Shown: positions 36,240 through 46,331 of the stretch, in pieces
Position numbering within the stretch: the stretch's first letter is position 1
Layout: each line of letters begins with the position of its first letter
Assembly (NCBI GenBank): GCA_018269055.1
Contig: JAFDVI010000011.1
Location: 1-64,000, forward strand
Direction of reading: 5' to 3'
From: Acidobacteriota bacterium
GTDB lineage: Bacteria > Acidobacteriota > Blastocatellia > RBC074
DNA: 64,000 bases
The notes under the pieces: model-generated
Database searches by the model: none
The model's input: only the letters and a program-made list of their open reading frames with translations
Told to the model about the DNA's origin: nothing
Made by a program: the position numbers and the translations under genes

Positions 36240-37571
36240 ATGCTGATCACAAACGCAACCCTCATCACCTGGGGCACGCCGAATCAGATTCTGGAAAAGC
36301 ACGCGCTGTACGTGGAGGGCGACCGGGTTGTTGAGTTCGGCCCGTCATTGGAACTTGAAGCCAAATATCCGCAAGCCCAACGGCTGGATGCGCGCGGCCA
36401 GTTCGTAATGCCCGGCAGCATCTGCGCCCACACGCATTTTTACGGAGCTTTTGCGCGCGGGATGGCGATTCCGGGCGTAGCGCCGAAAGACTTTCCTGAA
36501 ATTTTGGATCGGTTGTGGTGGCGACTGGACAAGGCTTTACGGCTCGAAGACGTACGCGATTCGGCGTTGGTCTGTTTGGTAGACGCGATCAAGCACGGCA
36601 CGACGACACTGATTGATCATCACGCTTCGCCCAACGCAATTGACGGTTCGCTGGATGTGGTGGCCGAAGCGGTTACCGAAACAGGGTTACGCGCCTGCCT
36701 CTGTTACGAAGTCACAGACCGCGACGGCGAAGAAAAGGCCAAAGCCGGAATCGCTGAAAACTTACGCTTTCTTCAATCCGCAATCCGCAATCCACAATCC
36801 ACAATCTCAGCAACCTTTGGTTTGCATGCCTCGCTGACGCTTTCGGACGCAACACTAGAAGCCTGCCGCAATGTTTGGGATGATGGGTTCCACATTCATG
36901 CCGCCGAGCATGAATCCGACCAATACGACAGTTTGCAAAAAAGCGGCCTGCGCGTGATTGACCGGCTGCACAAATTCGGCATTCTGGGTAATCGCTCCAT
37001 CGTCGCCCACGCCGTTCACATTGATCATCGCGAAGCCGAATTGCTGCGTGAAACCGGAACCTGGGTGACGCATCAACCGCGCTCGAATATGAACAACGCC
37101 GTGGGCGCAGCGGACGTGGAAGCTTTGTTGCGGCTTGGCATCAAAGTCGCGCTTGGAAACGATGGATTTTCCAATGCGATGTGGGATGAATGGAAAGCGG
37201 CGTACCTTTCCCACAAGGCCGCAACCCGCGACCCGCGACGGATGAATGGCGCGACGGTCGCCGAAATGGCCGTGACGAACAATGCCGCTCTGGCAAATGT
37301 CTTTTTCCCGCAAGCGCCGCTGGGCGTGATTGCGCCGGGTGCATTCGCCGACCTCATCTTCGTGGATTACCATCCAACCACGCCGCTGACGACAGGCAAT
37401 TTGCCCTGGCATATTCTGTTCGGCTTTGAAAATTCGATGGTCACGACAACCGTTTGCGCGGGAAAAGTCCTGATGAAAGATCGGCAACTTCTGTTTCTGG
37501 ACGAAGCGCAAATCACAGCCCGCAGCCGCGAACTTGCCGCCAAAGTCTGGGGTCGGATTTCAGCAATTTGA
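36240..37571 (+). CDS. SsnA-like putative aminohydrolase
   Basis: A 443-aa amidohydrolase-superfamily metalloenzyme. Metal ligands: HTH in [11 protein letters not shown], a histidine in [11 protein letters not shown], a histidine in IVAHAVHID, and the aspartate in [10 protein letters not shown]. It resembles SsnA and the chlorohydrolase/guanine deaminase group, which deaminates purines or related heterocycles. ATG 36240 is chosen because [11 protein letters not shown] is the family N-terminus. A heptamer array at 36774-36808 is translated in frame ([13 protein letters not shown]) between two conserved blocks. It belongs with the xanthine dehydrogenase-type cluster. Confidence 0.87.
   Translation: MLITNATLITWGTPNQILEKHALYVEGDRVVEFGPSLELEAKYPQAQRLDARGQFVMPGSICAHTHFYGAFARGMAIPGVAPKDFPEILDRLWWRLDKALRLEDVRDSALVCLVDAIKHGTTTLIDHHASPNAIDGSLDVVAEAVTETGLRACLCYEVTDRDGEEKAKAGIAENLRFLQSAIRNPQSTISATFGLHASLTLSDATLEACRNVWDDGFHIHAAEHESDQYDSLQKSGLRVIDRLHKFGILGNRSIVAHAVHIDHREAELLRETGTWVTHQPRSNMNNAVGAADVEALLRLGIKVALGNDGFSNAMWDEWKAAYLSHKAATRDPRRMNGATVAEMAVTNNAALANVFFPQAPLGVIAPGAFADLIFVDYHPTTPLTTGNLPWHILFGFENSMVTTTVCAGKVLMKDRQLLFLDEAQITARSRELAAKVWGRISAI
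36774..36808 (+). repeat. Heptamer array (CAATCCG, 5 units) inside the aminohydrolase gene
   Basis: The units are CAATCCG twice, CAATCCA twice and CAATCTC once. Read in frame they give [11 protein letters not shown] just before [11 protein letters not shown]. Confidence 0.9.
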
Positions 37572-37663
37572 ACGCCGCGCTTTCAGCCGCAGCTAGACAA
37601 TCCGAATCCTGTGTTGTACAAAAGCCTCTAGCTTCCCACTCTAAGCCAAAGGACTTCGCACCA

Positions 37664-38374
37664 ATGAAATTTGGCGTCGTCATCTTTCCCGGCTCGAATT
37701 GCGACCACGATACGTATCACGTCATCAGCAAAGTGATCGGCCAACCCGTTGACTTCGTCTGGCACAAAGAAACCGACGTTGACCGGTTTGATGCGATTAT
37801 CCTGCCCGGAGGGTTTTCTTACGGGGATTATTTGCGCAGCGGCGCGATTGCCCGATTTTCGCCTGTCATGAAGTCGGTGGTTGATTTCGCCAACGATGGC
37901 GGATTGGTGCTGGGGATCTGTAATGGGTTTCAAATTTTGTGCGAATCGGGATTGCTGCCGGGCGCGTTGCTCAAAAACCGCGACCTGAAATTCATCTGCG
38001 AACACGTTAATGTTCGCATTGAACAAACCAACACAGCTTTCACCGCCGGTTACAAACCCGGCCAGGTGTTGAGCCTGCCCATTGCTCACGGCGAAGGCAA
38101 CTATTTCTGCGATGAACGAACGCTGGCGGAATTGGAATCCGAAGGAAGAGTGATTTTCCGCTACTGCACTGCTGACGGCCAGATTACTGACGAAGCCAAT
38201 CCAAACGGTTCGCTGCATAACATTGCCGGCGTCTGCAATCGAGCGCGCAATGTGATGGGATTGATGCCGCATCCTGAACGCGCCTCGGAAAGCATGCTTG
38301 GATGCAAGGACGGGCGCGCAATGTTTCTTTCCATGGCCGATGCGCTGACCGAGATTCTGAAAGCGCGCGCCTGA
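37664..38374 (+). CDS. purQ: Phosphoribosylformylglycinamidine synthase, glutaminase subunit
   Basis: A 236-aa class I glutamine amidotransferase. The nucleophile is in GICNGFQIL, with the His-Glu pair in [19 protein letters not shown] and [17 protein letters not shown] are PurQ-specific. It supplies ammonia to PurL for FGAM synthesis in the purine pathway. The ATG at 37664 has AAAGGA upstream. purL follows 29 bp later; purS is not in the window. Confidence 0.96.
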   Translation: MKFGVVIFPGSNCDHDTYHVISKVIGQPVDFVWHKETDVDRFDAIILPGGFSYGDYLRSGAIARFSPVMKSVVDFANDGGLVLGICNGFQILCESGLLPGALLKNRDLKFICEHVNVRIEQTNTAFTAGYKPGQVLSLPIAHGEGNYFCDERTLAELESEGRVIFRYCTADGQITDEANPNGSLHNIAGVCNRARNVMGLMPHPERASESMLGCKDGRAMFLSMADALTEILKARA

Positions 38375-38379
38375 AAACC

Positions 38380-38403
38380 ATCTCAAATCTCAAATTTGAA
38401 ATC
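38380..38403 (+). repeat. Heptamer array (ATCTCAA, 3 units) between purQ and purL
   Basis: ATCTCAA, ATCTCAA and ATTTGAA fill nearly the whole purQ-purL gap and end directly at the purL ATG, leaving no clear ribosome site. Confidence 0.7.
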
Positions 38404-40731
38404 ATGCAGATTACTCCTGAAATTCTGGATCAGCACAACATCTCCCCTGCAGAGTACGAACGCATCAAACAATTGATGGGACGCGAACCCAACTTTACCG
38501 AACTGGGGATTTTTTCGGTGATGTGGTCGGAGCATTGTTCGTACAAATCGTCCAAAGTGCATCTGCGCCGGTTGCCGACCACAGGCGAAGCTCTGGTGCA
38601 AGGGCCTGGCGAAAACGCGGGCATCGTGGATATTGGCGACGGATGGTGCGCGGCGTTCAAAATCGAATCGCACAATCACCCTTCGTTTATCGAACCCTAT
38701 CAAGGTGCAGCAACCGGCGTGGGCGGCATTTTGCGCGACATTTTCACGATGGGCGCCCGCCCCGTGGCCGCGATGGACAGTTTGCGCTTCGGCCCAATCC
38801 GCGATGAAGAAATTGACGAATCGAATGAACAAACCTCGGCGAAATCCATCGCGCGTAACCGCCGGATCATGGCTGGCGTCGTCAAAGGCCTGGGCGATTA
38901 CGGCAACGCGTTTGGCGTGCCCACCGTAGGCGGCGAAGTCTATTTCGCCCCCTGTTATTCATTCAATCCGCTGGTTAACGCCTTTGCCTTGGGACTGGTG
39001 CGGCGGGAACAGATTTTTTACGGCAAAGCCGAAGGCGTGGGCAATTCGGTGATTTACGTTGGAGCCAAAACCGGGCGGGACGGCATTCACGGCGCGACAA
39101 TGGCTTCGGCGGAGTTCGACGAAGCCGCGATGGAAAAGCGACCGACGGTTCAGGTCGGCGATCCGTTTTCGGAAAAATTGCTGCTCGAAGCCTGTCTGGA
39201 AGCCATGCGCGCCGGAGCCATTGTCGGCATTCAGGATATGGGCGCGGCAGGATTGACTTCGTCGTCCTGTGAAATGGGTGCGCGGGCCGGAAACGGCGTT
39301 GAAATCAATCTCGACCTGGTTCCGCAACGCGAAACCGGCATGACCGCGTATGAAATGATGCTGTCCGAATCGCAGGAACGCATGTTGATCGTCGCCGAAA
39401 GGGGCCACGACCGGCAGGTGTTGGAAATTTTCCATCGCTGGGATTTGGACGCCGTCATTATCGGCAACGTGATTGCGGAACAACGGCTGCGCGTACTGCA
39501 CAAAGGCGAACTTGTCGCCGACATTCCCAACCTGGCGCTGACCGATGAAGCTCCGAAGTACAATCGCCCGATGAAACCGTTTGCCGTTGCCCGCGAAGAT
39601 GTGACGCCAAAGATCAAGGCAGCGCTCTCTTCTCCCAACTTCCAACTCCCAACTCTCGACCCCTATTCGGACCTGCTTCGCCGATTGCTGGCATCGCCGA
39701 ACATCGCGTCGAAACAGTGGGTGTACCAGCAATACGATCACATGGTGCGGACGAATACCGTTCTGCTGCCCGGTTCCGACGCGGCGGTTCTTCGTGTGAA
39801 AGAAACCCGGCGTAGCTTGGCGATGGCGTTGGATTGCAATAGCCGCTATTGCAATCTCGATCCGCGTGAAGGCGCGAAACTTGCCGTTGCCGAATCCGCT
39901 CGCAATGTCGTTTGCAGTGGCGCTCGCCCACTGGCAGTGACCAACTGCTTGAACTTCGCCAGTCCCGAACGTTCCGAAGTGATGTGGTCGTTCAGCGAAA
40001 CGATTGACGGCATGGCCGAAGCCTGCAACACATTCGGCACGCCGGTTACGGGCGGAAACGTCAGCTTTTACAACGAAACCGAGGGGCGCGGTATTTTCTC
40101 AACGCCGACCATTGGAATGCTGGGCGTGATCGAAGACGCCAAACACGTCACCTCGCAATGGTTCAAAGAAGCGGGCGATGTCATTTTGTTGCTCGGCGTG
40201 ACGCGGAGCGATTTCGGAGCCAGCGAATTGCTTTCCGTGCTGACCGGCGAAGCCGCTGGCGCGGTACCGAAAATTGACCTGGAAACCGAAAAGCGTGTGC
40301 AAGACGCTTGCCTGAAAGCGATTCAGACGGAACTGATCGCTTCGGCGCACGACGCTTCCGAAGGCGGATTGGCGGTTGCGTTGGCCGAAAGCTGTTTTTC
40401 CAGTTACAAACGTTCTGGCATCGGCGCAAAAATTGATTTGACGGAACACGCAAAACTGAGCGGCTTAACCGATGCGACAGCATTGTTGTTTGCCGAATCG
40501 CCATCGCGCATCATCCTCAGCGTCAAGCCGGAACATGTTGATCGTGTGAAGGAAATTGCCGCTGAAGTCGGCGCGACAATCGCCGTTATTGGTGAAGTCG
40601 GCGGTGAACCTCTGACCATTGTTTCGGCTGGTGAATTGCTGGTTTCGGATTCCATTTCCACCCTGGAAACCATTTGGAGCAATGCGCTGCCACAGGCGCT
40701 GGATCGCATTCTGCAAACGACGGCAGACTGA
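38404..40731 (+). CDS. purL: Phosphoribosylformylglycinamidine synthase, synthetase subunit
   Basis: The small-form PurL of 775 aa that works with PurQ and PurS. Motifs: [35 protein letters not shown] (ATP/FGAR site), [12 protein letters not shown], and in the second half [17 protein letters not shown] and [10 protein letters not shown]. It converts FGAR plus ammonia to FGAM using ATP. A heptamer run (39635-39655) encodes a small linker piece ([11 protein letters not shown]) between the two halves. Confidence 0.96.
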   Translation: MQITPEILDQHNISPAEYERIKQLMGREPNFTELGIFSVMWSEHCSYKSSKVHLRRLPTTGEALVQGPGENAGIVDIGDGWCAAFKIESHNHPSFIEPYQGAATGVGGILRDIFTMGARPVAAMDSLRFGPIRDEEIDESNEQTSAKSIARNRRIMAGVVKGLGDYGNAFGVPTVGGEVYFAPCYSFNPLVNAFALGLVRREQIFYGKAEGVGNSVIYVGAKTGRDGIHGATMASAEFDEAAMEKRPTVQVGDPFSEKLLLEACLEAMRAGAIVGIQDMGAAGLTSSSCEMGARAGNGVEINLDLVPQRETGMTAYEMMLSESQERMLIVAERGHDRQVLEIFHRWDLDAVIIGNVIAEQRLRVLHKGELVADIPNLALTDEAPKYNRPMKPFAVAREDVTPKIKAALSSPNFQLPTLDPYSDLLRRLLASPNIASKQWVYQQYDHMVRTNTVLLPGSDAAVLRVKETRRSLAMALDCNSRYCNLDPREGAKLAVAESARNVVCSGARPLAVTNCLNFASPERSEVMWSFSETIDGMAEACNTFGTPVTGGNVSFYNETEGRGIFSTPTIGMLGVIEDAKHVTSQWFKEAGDVILLLGVTRSDFGASELLSVLTGEAAGAVPKIDLETEKRVQDACLKAIQTELIASAHDASEGGLAVALAESCFSSYKRSGIGAKIDLTEHAKLSGLTDATALLFAESPSRIILSVKPEHVDRVKEIAAEVGATIAVIGEVGGEPLTIVSAGELLVSDSISTLETIWSNALPQALDRILQTTAD
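39635..39655 (+). repeat. Heptamer run (CCAACTC, 3 units) inside purL
   Basis: CCAACTT, CCAACTC and CCAACTC are translated in frame within a linker between the two PurL halves. Confidence 0.65.
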
Positions 40732-40855
40732 ATTTGCCGCCGTTTGCCCCCTCTCTTCTCCTGCTTTTCGGCTTATCGTTGTTTGTCAGTCGGAACGGCA
40801 GATTCACGTCACACCAACTTCAGAAGGTCTGCTGCTCGCCAAGCGGTAATCAAAA

Positions 40856-41368
40856 TCAGACAGGTGAATTTTCGTAGTCGTACAACATAGGCGGCTGTTT
40901 CCCCAACAGCCGCGCATACGTGTAAAGCTGTCCGCGATGATGCCAGTGTTCGTCGTAGGCGAACATAAACATTTGCCAGCGCGGAAAGCTGCCAAACGGA
41001 GTTTCCACATTGCCCGCCAATTCTTCTTCGGTGATTGCAGTCAAGGCTTCGTCAAGCGCTTGATGCGCGGCTTTGGCGAAAGTCTGCAAGTTCGCGACAG
41101 TCTTCAACTTTGCAGCTTCAGCTTTGCCTTCGGCGGTTTCGGGGATGGATCGGTTTTCCGATTCCGGCGCGATTTTCGGTTTGCGGATGTCTTCTGCCCA
41201 AACTTTCTGCATGCCGTACATGTGCATGATCAGGTCGCGCACGGAGCGCATTCCGGATTGCGGGCGATAATCCAGATCGGCGTCACTGAAACAGCCAATC
41301 AGGCGCAATGTCACGCCGTGAACCATTTTGAAATATGCGCGCTGCCCTACCAGAGATTCTTTGTTCAT
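40856..41368 (-). CDS. DinB family protein
   Basis: A 170-aa four-helix DinB/YfiT-type protein. Likely metal-binding histidines are in RDLIMHMYG and in YDEHWHHRGQLYTYARLLG. Family members include thiol-dependent transferases, but most have no assigned function. Downstream of the WYL regulator in the same direction, with a 108-bp gap. Confidence 0.85.
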   Translation of the reverse strand: MNKESLVGQRAYFKMVHGVTLRLIGCFSDADLDYRPQSGMRSVRDLIMHMYGMQKVWAEDIRKPKIAPESENRSIPETAEGKAEAAKLKTVANLQTFAKAAHQALDEALTAITEEELAGNVETPFGSFPRWQMFMFAYDEHWHHRGQLYTYARLLGKQPPMLYDYENSPV

Positions 41369-41476
41369 CTTCGTTCTCCTTCGTTGAATGGGTTTTCGTT
41401 TTCGGTAATTTCGTCACGCTTCAAGACGAAGGGGAGGATACCAAGGCCGAGTGACAACCCTATGTCAGCAGGATTG

Positions 41477-42424
41477 TCAGTCAGAATATTTTTCGTAGAT
41501 TTTTTTCGCTTCGTCAGCCAAACGGCGCTTCAGGGATTCCGGCTCAAGGACTTCCACTTGCTCTCCCCAGCTCAGCAACCAGGGGACGAGTTCGGCTTCT
41601 GTATAGGATTTCATCGTCACCAACAATCCGTCGCGAACATCTTCCATCGCAGTGATGTAATAAGCGCGCGATTCCCGCACCCACGGCGCGGCATCCGCGT
41701 TGAAAAACACGCGCGCGATCAAGTTGCGGCGATCTTCTTCCGGCGGCTCCATTTTGAAATTGGCCGGACGGATAAAAGGTTGATTGAGCAACTGAAGTTC
41801 CGTCATGCGGTCGAGCCGGAACTGTCGAACCTGATGTCGAGTGTGGCAATAAGCGTTCAAATACCAGGCATCACCGTAATGCACCAGGCCGTAAGGATCT
41901 GCGTCGCGCGTCTTTTTGGCCTGCGACCGATCCATCGAATAACGCGTGTGGTAATGGAAGCGGATTGTTTTTCGTTCGACGATGGCGCGGCGGATGATGG
42001 GCAGGAACTTTGCGGAAGAATTGCTGGCAAACGTCTGTGGTGCGACGAAAGTGATGCTTTCGCGCAGGTAATTGACTTCGCCGCGCATCGTGTCCGACAA
42101 AACGGCTTCGATCTTACGGCTGGCCGATTGCGAAACTTCGCCGTAATGATCGTCGAAATGATCGGCCACCAGTTTGCTGCCCAACAACAGCATCGTCGCT
42201 TCATCGGTGCTGAAACTGACGGGCGGCAAAAAGTAGCCTTCCACCAGCGAATATCCCACGCCTGCCTGAGCAACAACTGGCACGCCGGATTCGCACAACG
42301 CCTGAATATCACGGTAAATCGTGCGTTTGCTGGTTTCAAACGTCGCGGCCAAATCTTCGGCGCGCTGCGCTCCGTGGCGCTGCAATTCCAAAACGATGGC
42401 CAGCAATCGGTCTGTGCGGTTCAT
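41477..42424 (-). CDS. WYL-domain transcriptional regulator (YafY type)
   Basis: A 315-aa protein: an N-terminal DeoR-like winged HTH (residues about 5-60, RAEDLAATFETSKRTIYRDIQ) and a WYL domain at about 140-215 (GLVHYGDAWYLNAYCHTRHQVRQFRLDRM) with a WCX-like C-terminus. WYL domains sense ligands, often nucleic acids. Targets are unknown; the DinB and HAD genes are neighbours in the same direction. Confidence 0.92.
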   Translation of the reverse strand: MNRTDRLLAIVLELQRHGAQRAEDLAATFETSKRTIYRDIQALCESGVPVVAQAGVGYSLVEGYFLPPVSFSTDEATMLLLGSKLVADHFDDHYGEVSQSASRKIEAVLSDTMRGEVNYLRESITFVAPQTFASNSSAKFLPIIRRAIVERKTIRFHYHTRYSMDRSQAKKTRDADPYGLVHYGDAWYLNAYCHTRHQVRQFRLDRMTELQLLNQPFIRPANFKMEPPEEDRRNLIARVFFNADAAPWVRESRAYYITAMEDVRDGLLVTMKSYTEAELVPWLLSWGEQVEVLEPESLKRRLADEAKKIYEKYSD

Positions 42425-42458
42425 ACAAATGAGTCAGTACCGCGCGGTAGCAAGCGGG

Positions 42459-43109
42459 TTAACGATACACGGTAGCAAAAAAGTCCTGCGGAATATCTGC
42501 CAGCGATTTGAAAACCCAGTCGGCCTTCAATTCACCATGTGTTGTCAGCACGCCGATGGCTTTCATCCCCGCTCGCCGAGCGGCTTCGGTTCCGGCGGGC
42601 GCGTCTTCGACAACGACACAGCATTCCGGCGCGACGTTCATTTTTTCCGCCGCCGCCAGAAACACATCCGGCGAAGGCTTTCCGGCTTTGACCTGTTCGG
42701 AAGACATCACGGCGTCAAAAAACTCCTTCATGCCGAGCACGTCAAACACTGCGTCAATGTTTCCGCGCGGAGCCGACGTACCCAGCGCTTGTCGCCAACC
42801 GTCTGCTTTCAATTGCCGCAACCAGGTTTCCGCTCCCGGCAATAACACCAGCCCTTTGCTGTGAATGAAGCGGCGATAAGCTTCTTCCTTTGCCAGCGCG
42901 ATGCGTGCGACTTCCGCATCGGACATTCGCGAATCAATTCGCCCGCGCAAAATTTCGTCATTGCGTTTGCCAAAATCGGCGACGAAATCGTCAAATGTCA
43001 GCGTGAGGTTTTCCGCGGCCATGACTTCGCGCCAGGCTTCCCAATGATGGTCAACGGAATTGATTAGCGTTCCGTCCAAGTCCCAGATTACAGCTTTGGT
43101 CATTATCAA
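42459..43109 (-). CDS. HAD family phosphatase (beta-phosphoglucomutase-like)
   Basis: A 216-aa HAD hydrolase: the DxD nucleophile in [12 protein letters not shown], a helical cap, [12 protein letters not shown] (motif II), [11 protein letters not shown] (motif III lysine) and [19 protein letters not shown] (motif IV). It is close to the PGMB/phosphatase subfamily; the sugar-phosphate substrate is not predictable. Confidence 0.92.
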   Translation of the reverse strand: MIMTKAVIWDLDGTLINSVDHHWEAWREVMAAENLTLTFDDFVADFGKRNDEILRGRIDSRMSDAEVARIALAKEEAYRRFIHSKGLVLLPGAETWLRQLKADGWRQALGTSAPRGNIDAVFDVLGMKEFFDAVMSSEQVKAGKPSPDVFLAAAEKMNVAPECCVVVEDAPAGTEAARRAGMKAIGVLTTHGELKADWVFKSLADIPQDFFATVYR

Positions 43110-43154
43110 ATGCCTTTTGATGGGGTGTTCAATTGAACGGTCATTCTGCCTTCA

Positions 43155-44186
43155 ATGCCGCAAGCAGCGCAAATTGACAGGTTTTCTGAGGGCGTGATAG
43201 CTTCGCCGCGCTTGTATCAAGTGGCATTGGAAAACAATCAAGACAATCCGGCCGCGGTCAAAGAAGCGATGCGCCGTCGCGGATTTGTGCGCAGTTATAT
43301 TGAATTCGCCATCGCCTGGCTGATCCTGCACGGCGTTCGGTTGCTGCCGCGCTGGTTGGCGATCAAGGGCGGCAAGGCAGTCGGCGCAATCGCTTACACA
43401 GTGTTGCCGCATCTGCGTCGCAACGCCGAAGCCAATTTGCGGCTGGCGTTTCCTAACTCTACCGCTACCGAACGCCAGCAAATCAAACGCGGCACATTCC
43501 GCAACCTGGGCCGTTTACTTGGCGAAGTCAGCCAGTTTCCCAAACTGAACCGGCAAAACATCGAATCCGTAGTGAGTTACGTCGGCCTGGAAAATTTTTT
43601 GGATGCCGTAGCAACGGGACGAGGCGTGATTTTACTGACCGGCCACATTGGCGCTTGGGAACTGTCTGTTTTCGCGCATTCGGTTTATGGACACCCGATG
43701 TCGTTTCTGGCCAGGCGCGTGGACAATCCGTTGGTGGAACAACTGGCGGAAGCAAACCGAACGCGTTTTGGCAATCGCAGCATTGATAAGAAAAATTCCG
43801 TCCGCGAAGTGCTGAAAACGCTGAAATCCGGCGGCGTGGTGGGCATTCTGGCCGACCTGAATTCTTCGCGCGAAGAAGGCGTGTTTTGCGATTTCTTCGG
43901 CATTCCGGCTTGCACAACGGCGGGCGTAGCGACGCTGGCGCTGAGAACCGGCGCAATCGTTTTGCCCGGTTACATCGTCTGGGACGAAGCCGCGAACATT
44001 CATCGGCTGCATTTCGAACCGCCGGTTGAAACCATCAACACCGGCAACCGTGATGAAGACGTGCAAGCCAATACAGCCAATTACACCAAAGTCATCGAAT
44101 CCATCGTGCGCCGGTATCCTGATCAATGGTTGTGGATTCATCGCCGCTGGCGAACTCGGCCCGAAGGCGAACCGGAAATTTACTGA
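43155..44186 (+). CDS. Lysophospholipid/lipid A acyltransferase, LpxL family
   Basis: A 343-aa inner-membrane acyltransferase. An N-terminal transmembrane helix (FAIAWLILHGVRLLPRWLA) precedes the catalytic HxxxxE motif in LLTGHIGAWELS; FLARRVDNPLVE, GVVGILADLN and a FFGIPACTTAGVATLALRTG block are typical of HtrB/LpxL. It likely adds a secondary acyl chain to lipid A. lpxB two genes downstream supports this, although ornithine-lipid acyltransferases are related. Confidence 0.9.
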   Translation: MPQAAQIDRFSEGVIASPRLYQVALENNQDNPAAVKEAMRRRGFVRSYIEFAIAWLILHGVRLLPRWLAIKGGKAVGAIAYTVLPHLRRNAEANLRLAFPNSTATERQQIKRGTFRNLGRLLGEVSQFPKLNRQNIESVVSYVGLENFLDAVATGRGVILLTGHIGAWELSVFAHSVYGHPMSFLARRVDNPLVEQLAEANRTRFGNRSIDKKNSVREVLKTLKSGGVVGILADLNSSREEGVFCDFFGIPACTTAGVATLALRTGAIVLPGYIVWDEAANIHRLHFEPPVETINTGNRDEDVQANTANYTKVIESIVRRYPDQWLWIHRRWRTRPEGEPEIY

Positions 44187-44201
44187 CCCGGAACTGAAAT
44201 C

Positions 44202-44483
44202 ATGAGCGAGCTAAACTTCAAAACTTTTTTGACGACCTTTGGATTGATCTTTTTGGCGGAGCTTGGCGACAAGACTCAGTTGGCGACCATCACGATGGCT
44301 GCCCAAACCAAACAACCTGTCACTGTCTTTTTTGGTTCTGCGCTGGCGTTGGCCGCTGTTTCCCTGATTGGCGTTGTGGTGGGCAGCGTGTTGGCCAATT
44401 ACATTAACGCCGAATACCTGCACAAAGCCGCCGCCGTCGCCTTCATCGCCATCGGCGTGTTGATGTTGTGGGGAAAAGTGTAA
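44202..44483 (+). CDS. TMEM165/GDT1 family cation transporter (single repeat)
   Basis: A 93-aa membrane protein with one UPF0016 unit: the family motif FLAELGDKTQLATI and three hydrophobic helices. Eukaryotic relatives with two units transport Mn2+ or Ca2+. A single-unit protein should act as a dimer. It starts 15 bp after the acyltransferase and ends 11 bp before the next frame, so the three genes look like one operon. Confidence 0.9.
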   Translation: MSELNFKTFLTTFGLIFLAELGDKTQLATITMAAQTKQPVTVFFGSALALAAVSLIGVVVGSVLANYINAEYLHKAAAVAFIAIGVLMLWGKV

Positions 44484-44494
44484 TCGGGTGAGCA

Positions 44495-45820
44495 ATGAAA
44501 ACCAGATGGCAACTGTTTCGGCAAGATGATAACGGACAGCGATTCCTGATTGATGAATTCGCCACCGAAGCAGAAGCGCGCCGCAAACTGGAAAAGTTTG
44601 AAAGCCTGCATCACAAACAAACCTACTGGCTGGAAGAACTACAGACCCAACCGAACAAATCCGCAATCCGCAATCCGCAATCCACAATCAAGTTGATGAT
44701 CGTTGCAGGCGAAGCTTCGGGCGATAAACACGGCGCAAAGCTGGCGGCGGCTCTGCAGGCGTTACGGCCTGATTTGAAGTTTGAATTCTTTGGCGCGGGC
44801 GGAGACGAAATGCGTTCGGCGGGAGTCGAAACGCTGATTGACGCGCGCGAAGTAGCGATTATGGGCGCGCTGGAAGTCGCCAAAGCCCTGCCGAAATTCC
44901 TGCGCGTCTTTCGCCGATTGCGAACGGCAGCCAAGGAGCGAAAACCCGATTTAGTCGTCTTGATTGATTGGCCGGAGTTCAATTTGCGATTGGCGAAACG
45001 CTTGCGAAAAGACAGTCATCGCGTTGCGTATTACATCAGCCCGCAGATTTGGGCTTGGCGCGGTTACCGCATTCGCGGCATTCGGCGCGATGTGGAAAAG
45101 ATGCTGGTCATCCTTCCCTTCGAGCAGGGGTATTACCGCGAGCGGGGCGTTGAAGTCGAATACGTAGGCCATCCACTGCTCGACAGCGTCCGCGTTACCA
45201 CCACACGCGAAGAGTTTTGCTCACAACACTCTCTTGATTCCGTCAAACCAATCATCGCCTTATTACCCGGCAGCCGCCATTCGGAACTGAAATACATTTT
45301 GCCACCACTGCTGGAAACGGCAGCTCAACTCCAGCAAACGCATCCGCACATTCAACTGATCCTGCCGATGGCGCGCACCTTACGCCGCAAAGAACTCTCT
45401 GCCCAAACCGCCCCGCTTTCCAACCTGACGTTGATCGAACACGACACGTACAACGCAATCGCCGCAGCCGACCTAGCCGTCGTCGCCAGCGGCACGGCAA
45501 CTTTGGAAACGGCAATCATCGGAACACCGCTGATCGTCGTGTATAGAGCTTCGCAATTGAACTGGCGCATTTTCTGGCCACTGATCAACACAGAATTCGT
45601 CGGCATGCCAAACCTGATTGCGGGAAAAGCGATTGCGCCGGAACTGCTACAAGACGAGTTGAAGGCTGATCGGTTGTCGAAAGAAATTATCGCGTTTCTG
45701 GATGCTCCTACCCGGCTGACGAAAGCCCGAAGCGATTTAGCCGAAGTTCGCGACAAACTCGGCGAAGCGAACGCTTCAGAACGAGCAGCCCTCCAAATTT
45801 TGGCTTTGCTCGGAGAGTAA
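44495..45820 (+). CDS. lpxB: Lipid-A-disaccharide synthase LpxB with a fused small N-terminal domain
   Basis: The frame is 441 codons. From about residue 68 it is LpxB: MIVAGEASGDKHGAKL, FFGAGGDEMRSAGVE, ISPQIWAWR, YVGHPLLD, LLPGSRHSE and a VASGTATLETA block. LpxB joins UDP-2,3-diacylglucosamine to lipid X. The first 55 residues (WQLFRQDDNGQRFLIDEFAT...HKQTYWLEE) resemble a small protein that I know as free-standing in other bacteria. A heptamer array (44658-44689) bridges the two without a stop. LpxB may also start at ATG 44696, but no ribosome site is visible there. Confidence 0.9.
   Translation: MKTRWQLFRQDDNGQRFLIDEFATEAEARRKLEKFESLHHKQTYWLEELQTQPNKSAIRNPQSTIKLMIVAGEASGDKHGAKLAAALQALRPDLKFEFFGAGGDEMRSAGVETLIDAREVAIMGALEVAKALPKFLRVFRRLRTAAKERKPDLVVLIDWPEFNLRLAKRLRKDSHRVAYYISPQIWAWRGYRIRGIRRDVEKMLVILPFEQGYYRERGVEVEYVGHPLLDSVRVTTTREEFCSQHSLDSVKPIIALLPGSRHSELKYILPPLLETAAQLQQTHPHIQLILPMARTLRRKELSAQTAPLSNLTLIEHDTYNAIAAADLAVVASGTATLETAIIGTPLIVVYRASQLNWRIFWPLINTEFVGMPNLIAGKAIAPELLQDELKADRLSKEIIAFLDAPTRLTKARSDLAEVRDKLGEANASERAALQILALLGE
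44658..44689 (+). repeat. Heptamer array (AATCCGC, 4.5 units) fusing a small ORF to lpxB
   Basis: Three AATCCGC units, one AATCCAC unit and a final AATC encode [12 protein letters not shown] between the small domain and the LpxB start. Confidence 0.9.
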
Positions 45821-45840
45821 TTGAGTTCAGTTTCCTGATT

Positions 45841-46320
45841 TCATTTGACCGAAGCAGAAATTGCTAGCCGCTGCACAATAAAGCTCTGGACGATGCCTAG
45901 CCGCAAATATTCAGTCTGTAGTTCGACGGGCAATTCTGGGAAATCCCGAACGATTTTACGGCATCGCAGGGAGTTGCATAGACACGACATCGTCCAGAAT
46001 CCTTCCCACATTGTCGTGGAATAATCGTACTGAATTTCTTCGCCTTGTTGGATTGCCCGCAACGCAATCAAATCTAAGTTGTTGATGATGCCTGCATTCG
46101 GATCACAGGAATGGTTTGCGAATACTCCTGGCGGCCCAATATCCACGTATTCTGCGTTCCCTACTTGAATAGGGTTACTTTGGTATTTTCCTCTGGCCAA
46201 CACTTCAGCCAATGAAATGATCGGACATCTGAATCTCAGAATACCTTCGCTTTGTTCAAAGTTTCTTCCCGCAAATAATCCGCGCCCGAGATCGCAGTTG
46301 CCAACGTAAACAGCTTCCAT
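45841..46320 (-). CDS. SET-domain protein (putative protein lysine methyltransferase)
   Basis: ATG 46320 follows GAGGA and gives 159 aa. SET motifs are complete: LGRGLFAG near residue 11 (SAM site), NHSCDPN at 69-75, and GEEIQYDY at 93-100, followed by a post-SET-like cysteine cluster (CLCNSLRC, residues 113-120) that may bind zinc with the NHSC cysteine. Such enzymes methylate lysine in proteins, using SAM. Bacterial members are patchy, and targets here are unknown. Directly downstream of an SMR-like membrane gene (11-bp gap). Confidence 0.88.
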   Translation of the reverse strand: MEAVYVGNCDLGRGLFAGRNFEQSEGILRFRCPIISLAEVLARGKYQSNPIQVGNAEYVDIGPPGVFANHSCDPNAGIINNLDLIALRAIQQGEEIQYDYSTTMWEGFWTMSCLCNSLRCRKIVRDFPELPVELQTEYLRLGIVQSFIVQRLAISASVK

Positions 46321-46331
46321 GCGTTCCTCTA

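Noticed and set aside
40937-42475. 512-codon open frame on the plus strand
   Set aside because: Antisense to the DinB and WYL genes, which have clear motifs; no ribosome site and no family resemblance.
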